Made by a program: the position numbers and the translations under genes. DNA of 5,349 nucleotides from CAYSJU01 sp964431495 (GTDB lineage: Bacteria > Omnitrophota > Gorgyraeia > Tantalellales > Tantalellaceae): positions 1 to 5,349 of the forward strand of contig CAYSJU010000055.1 in assembly GCA_964431495.1 (NCBI GenBank), given 5' to 3'. The notes under the pieces were generated by a model, which saw only the letters and a program-made list of their open reading frames with translations, searched no databases and was not told where the DNA came from. This document shows positions 5,339-5,349 of this stretch, in pieces. The first letter of the stretch is position 1, and every line of letters begins with the position of its first letter.

Positions 5339-5349
5339 GGTGGATCGTT

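Noticed and set aside
1..5349. CRISPR array, tRNA/rRNA genes, insertion-sequence ends or a transposase
   Set aside because: No regularly spaced repeats, no cloverleaf-like segments, and no transposase motifs or terminal inverted repeats were seen on either strand.

Overview
All supported genes lie on the minus strand, so the window reads from right to left. The products are mostly exported or membrane proteins: an outer-membrane beta-barrel-type protein, several Sec signal peptides, and very small secreted or membrane peptides. This points to a Gram-negative (diderm) bacterium. The mixture of a recognisable deiminase and transporter with many unrecognised small secreted proteins is what one often sees in uncultured lineages. 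The sequence does not let me name a phylum. Strong Shine-Dalgarno sites (AAGGAGG type) and sigma-70-like promoters are present.

Right block (5349 to about 2801). A promoter at 5309-5338 drives a secreted protein of the agmatine deiminase / Porphyromonas-type peptidylarginine deiminase superfamily (5266-3767). It keeps the catalytic His and Cys, but the usual substrate-binding Asp of the R-D motif is Asn. It also carries an N-terminal extension of about 140 residues. Downstream is a possible 42-aa cysteine-containing ORF (3717-3589). It is followed, with overlap, by an outer-membrane protein of the 'MetA-pathway of phenol degradation' (SphA-like, PF13557) family (3613-2801). That gene has lost its last beta-strands through an internal deletion, and the remains of its original C-terminus are still readable in another frame.

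Middle (2800-2182). A 71-aa secreted peptide (2618-2403) carries two tandem P-F-x-A-x-C-x-C units. About 220 bases follow without a gene, ending in a promoter that shares an unusual sequence and exact spacing with the right-hand promoter.

Left block (2181-1). An apparent operon starts with a 12-TM transporter of the Atg22/UMF1-like branch of the major facilitator superfamily (2181-940). It continues after 4 bases with a tiny one-helix membrane protein (935-792), a secreted 155-aa protein joined by an ATGA overlap (795-328), and a secreted protein joined by a TAATG overlap that runs off the window (328-1). The tight overlaps imply co-translation of the transporter with the small envelope proteins.

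The main novel items are the deiminase / small Cys ORF / decayed porin cluster, the PFxAxCxC peptide, the transporter-linked set of small envelope proteins, and the shared promoter motif that may co-regulate the two blocks.
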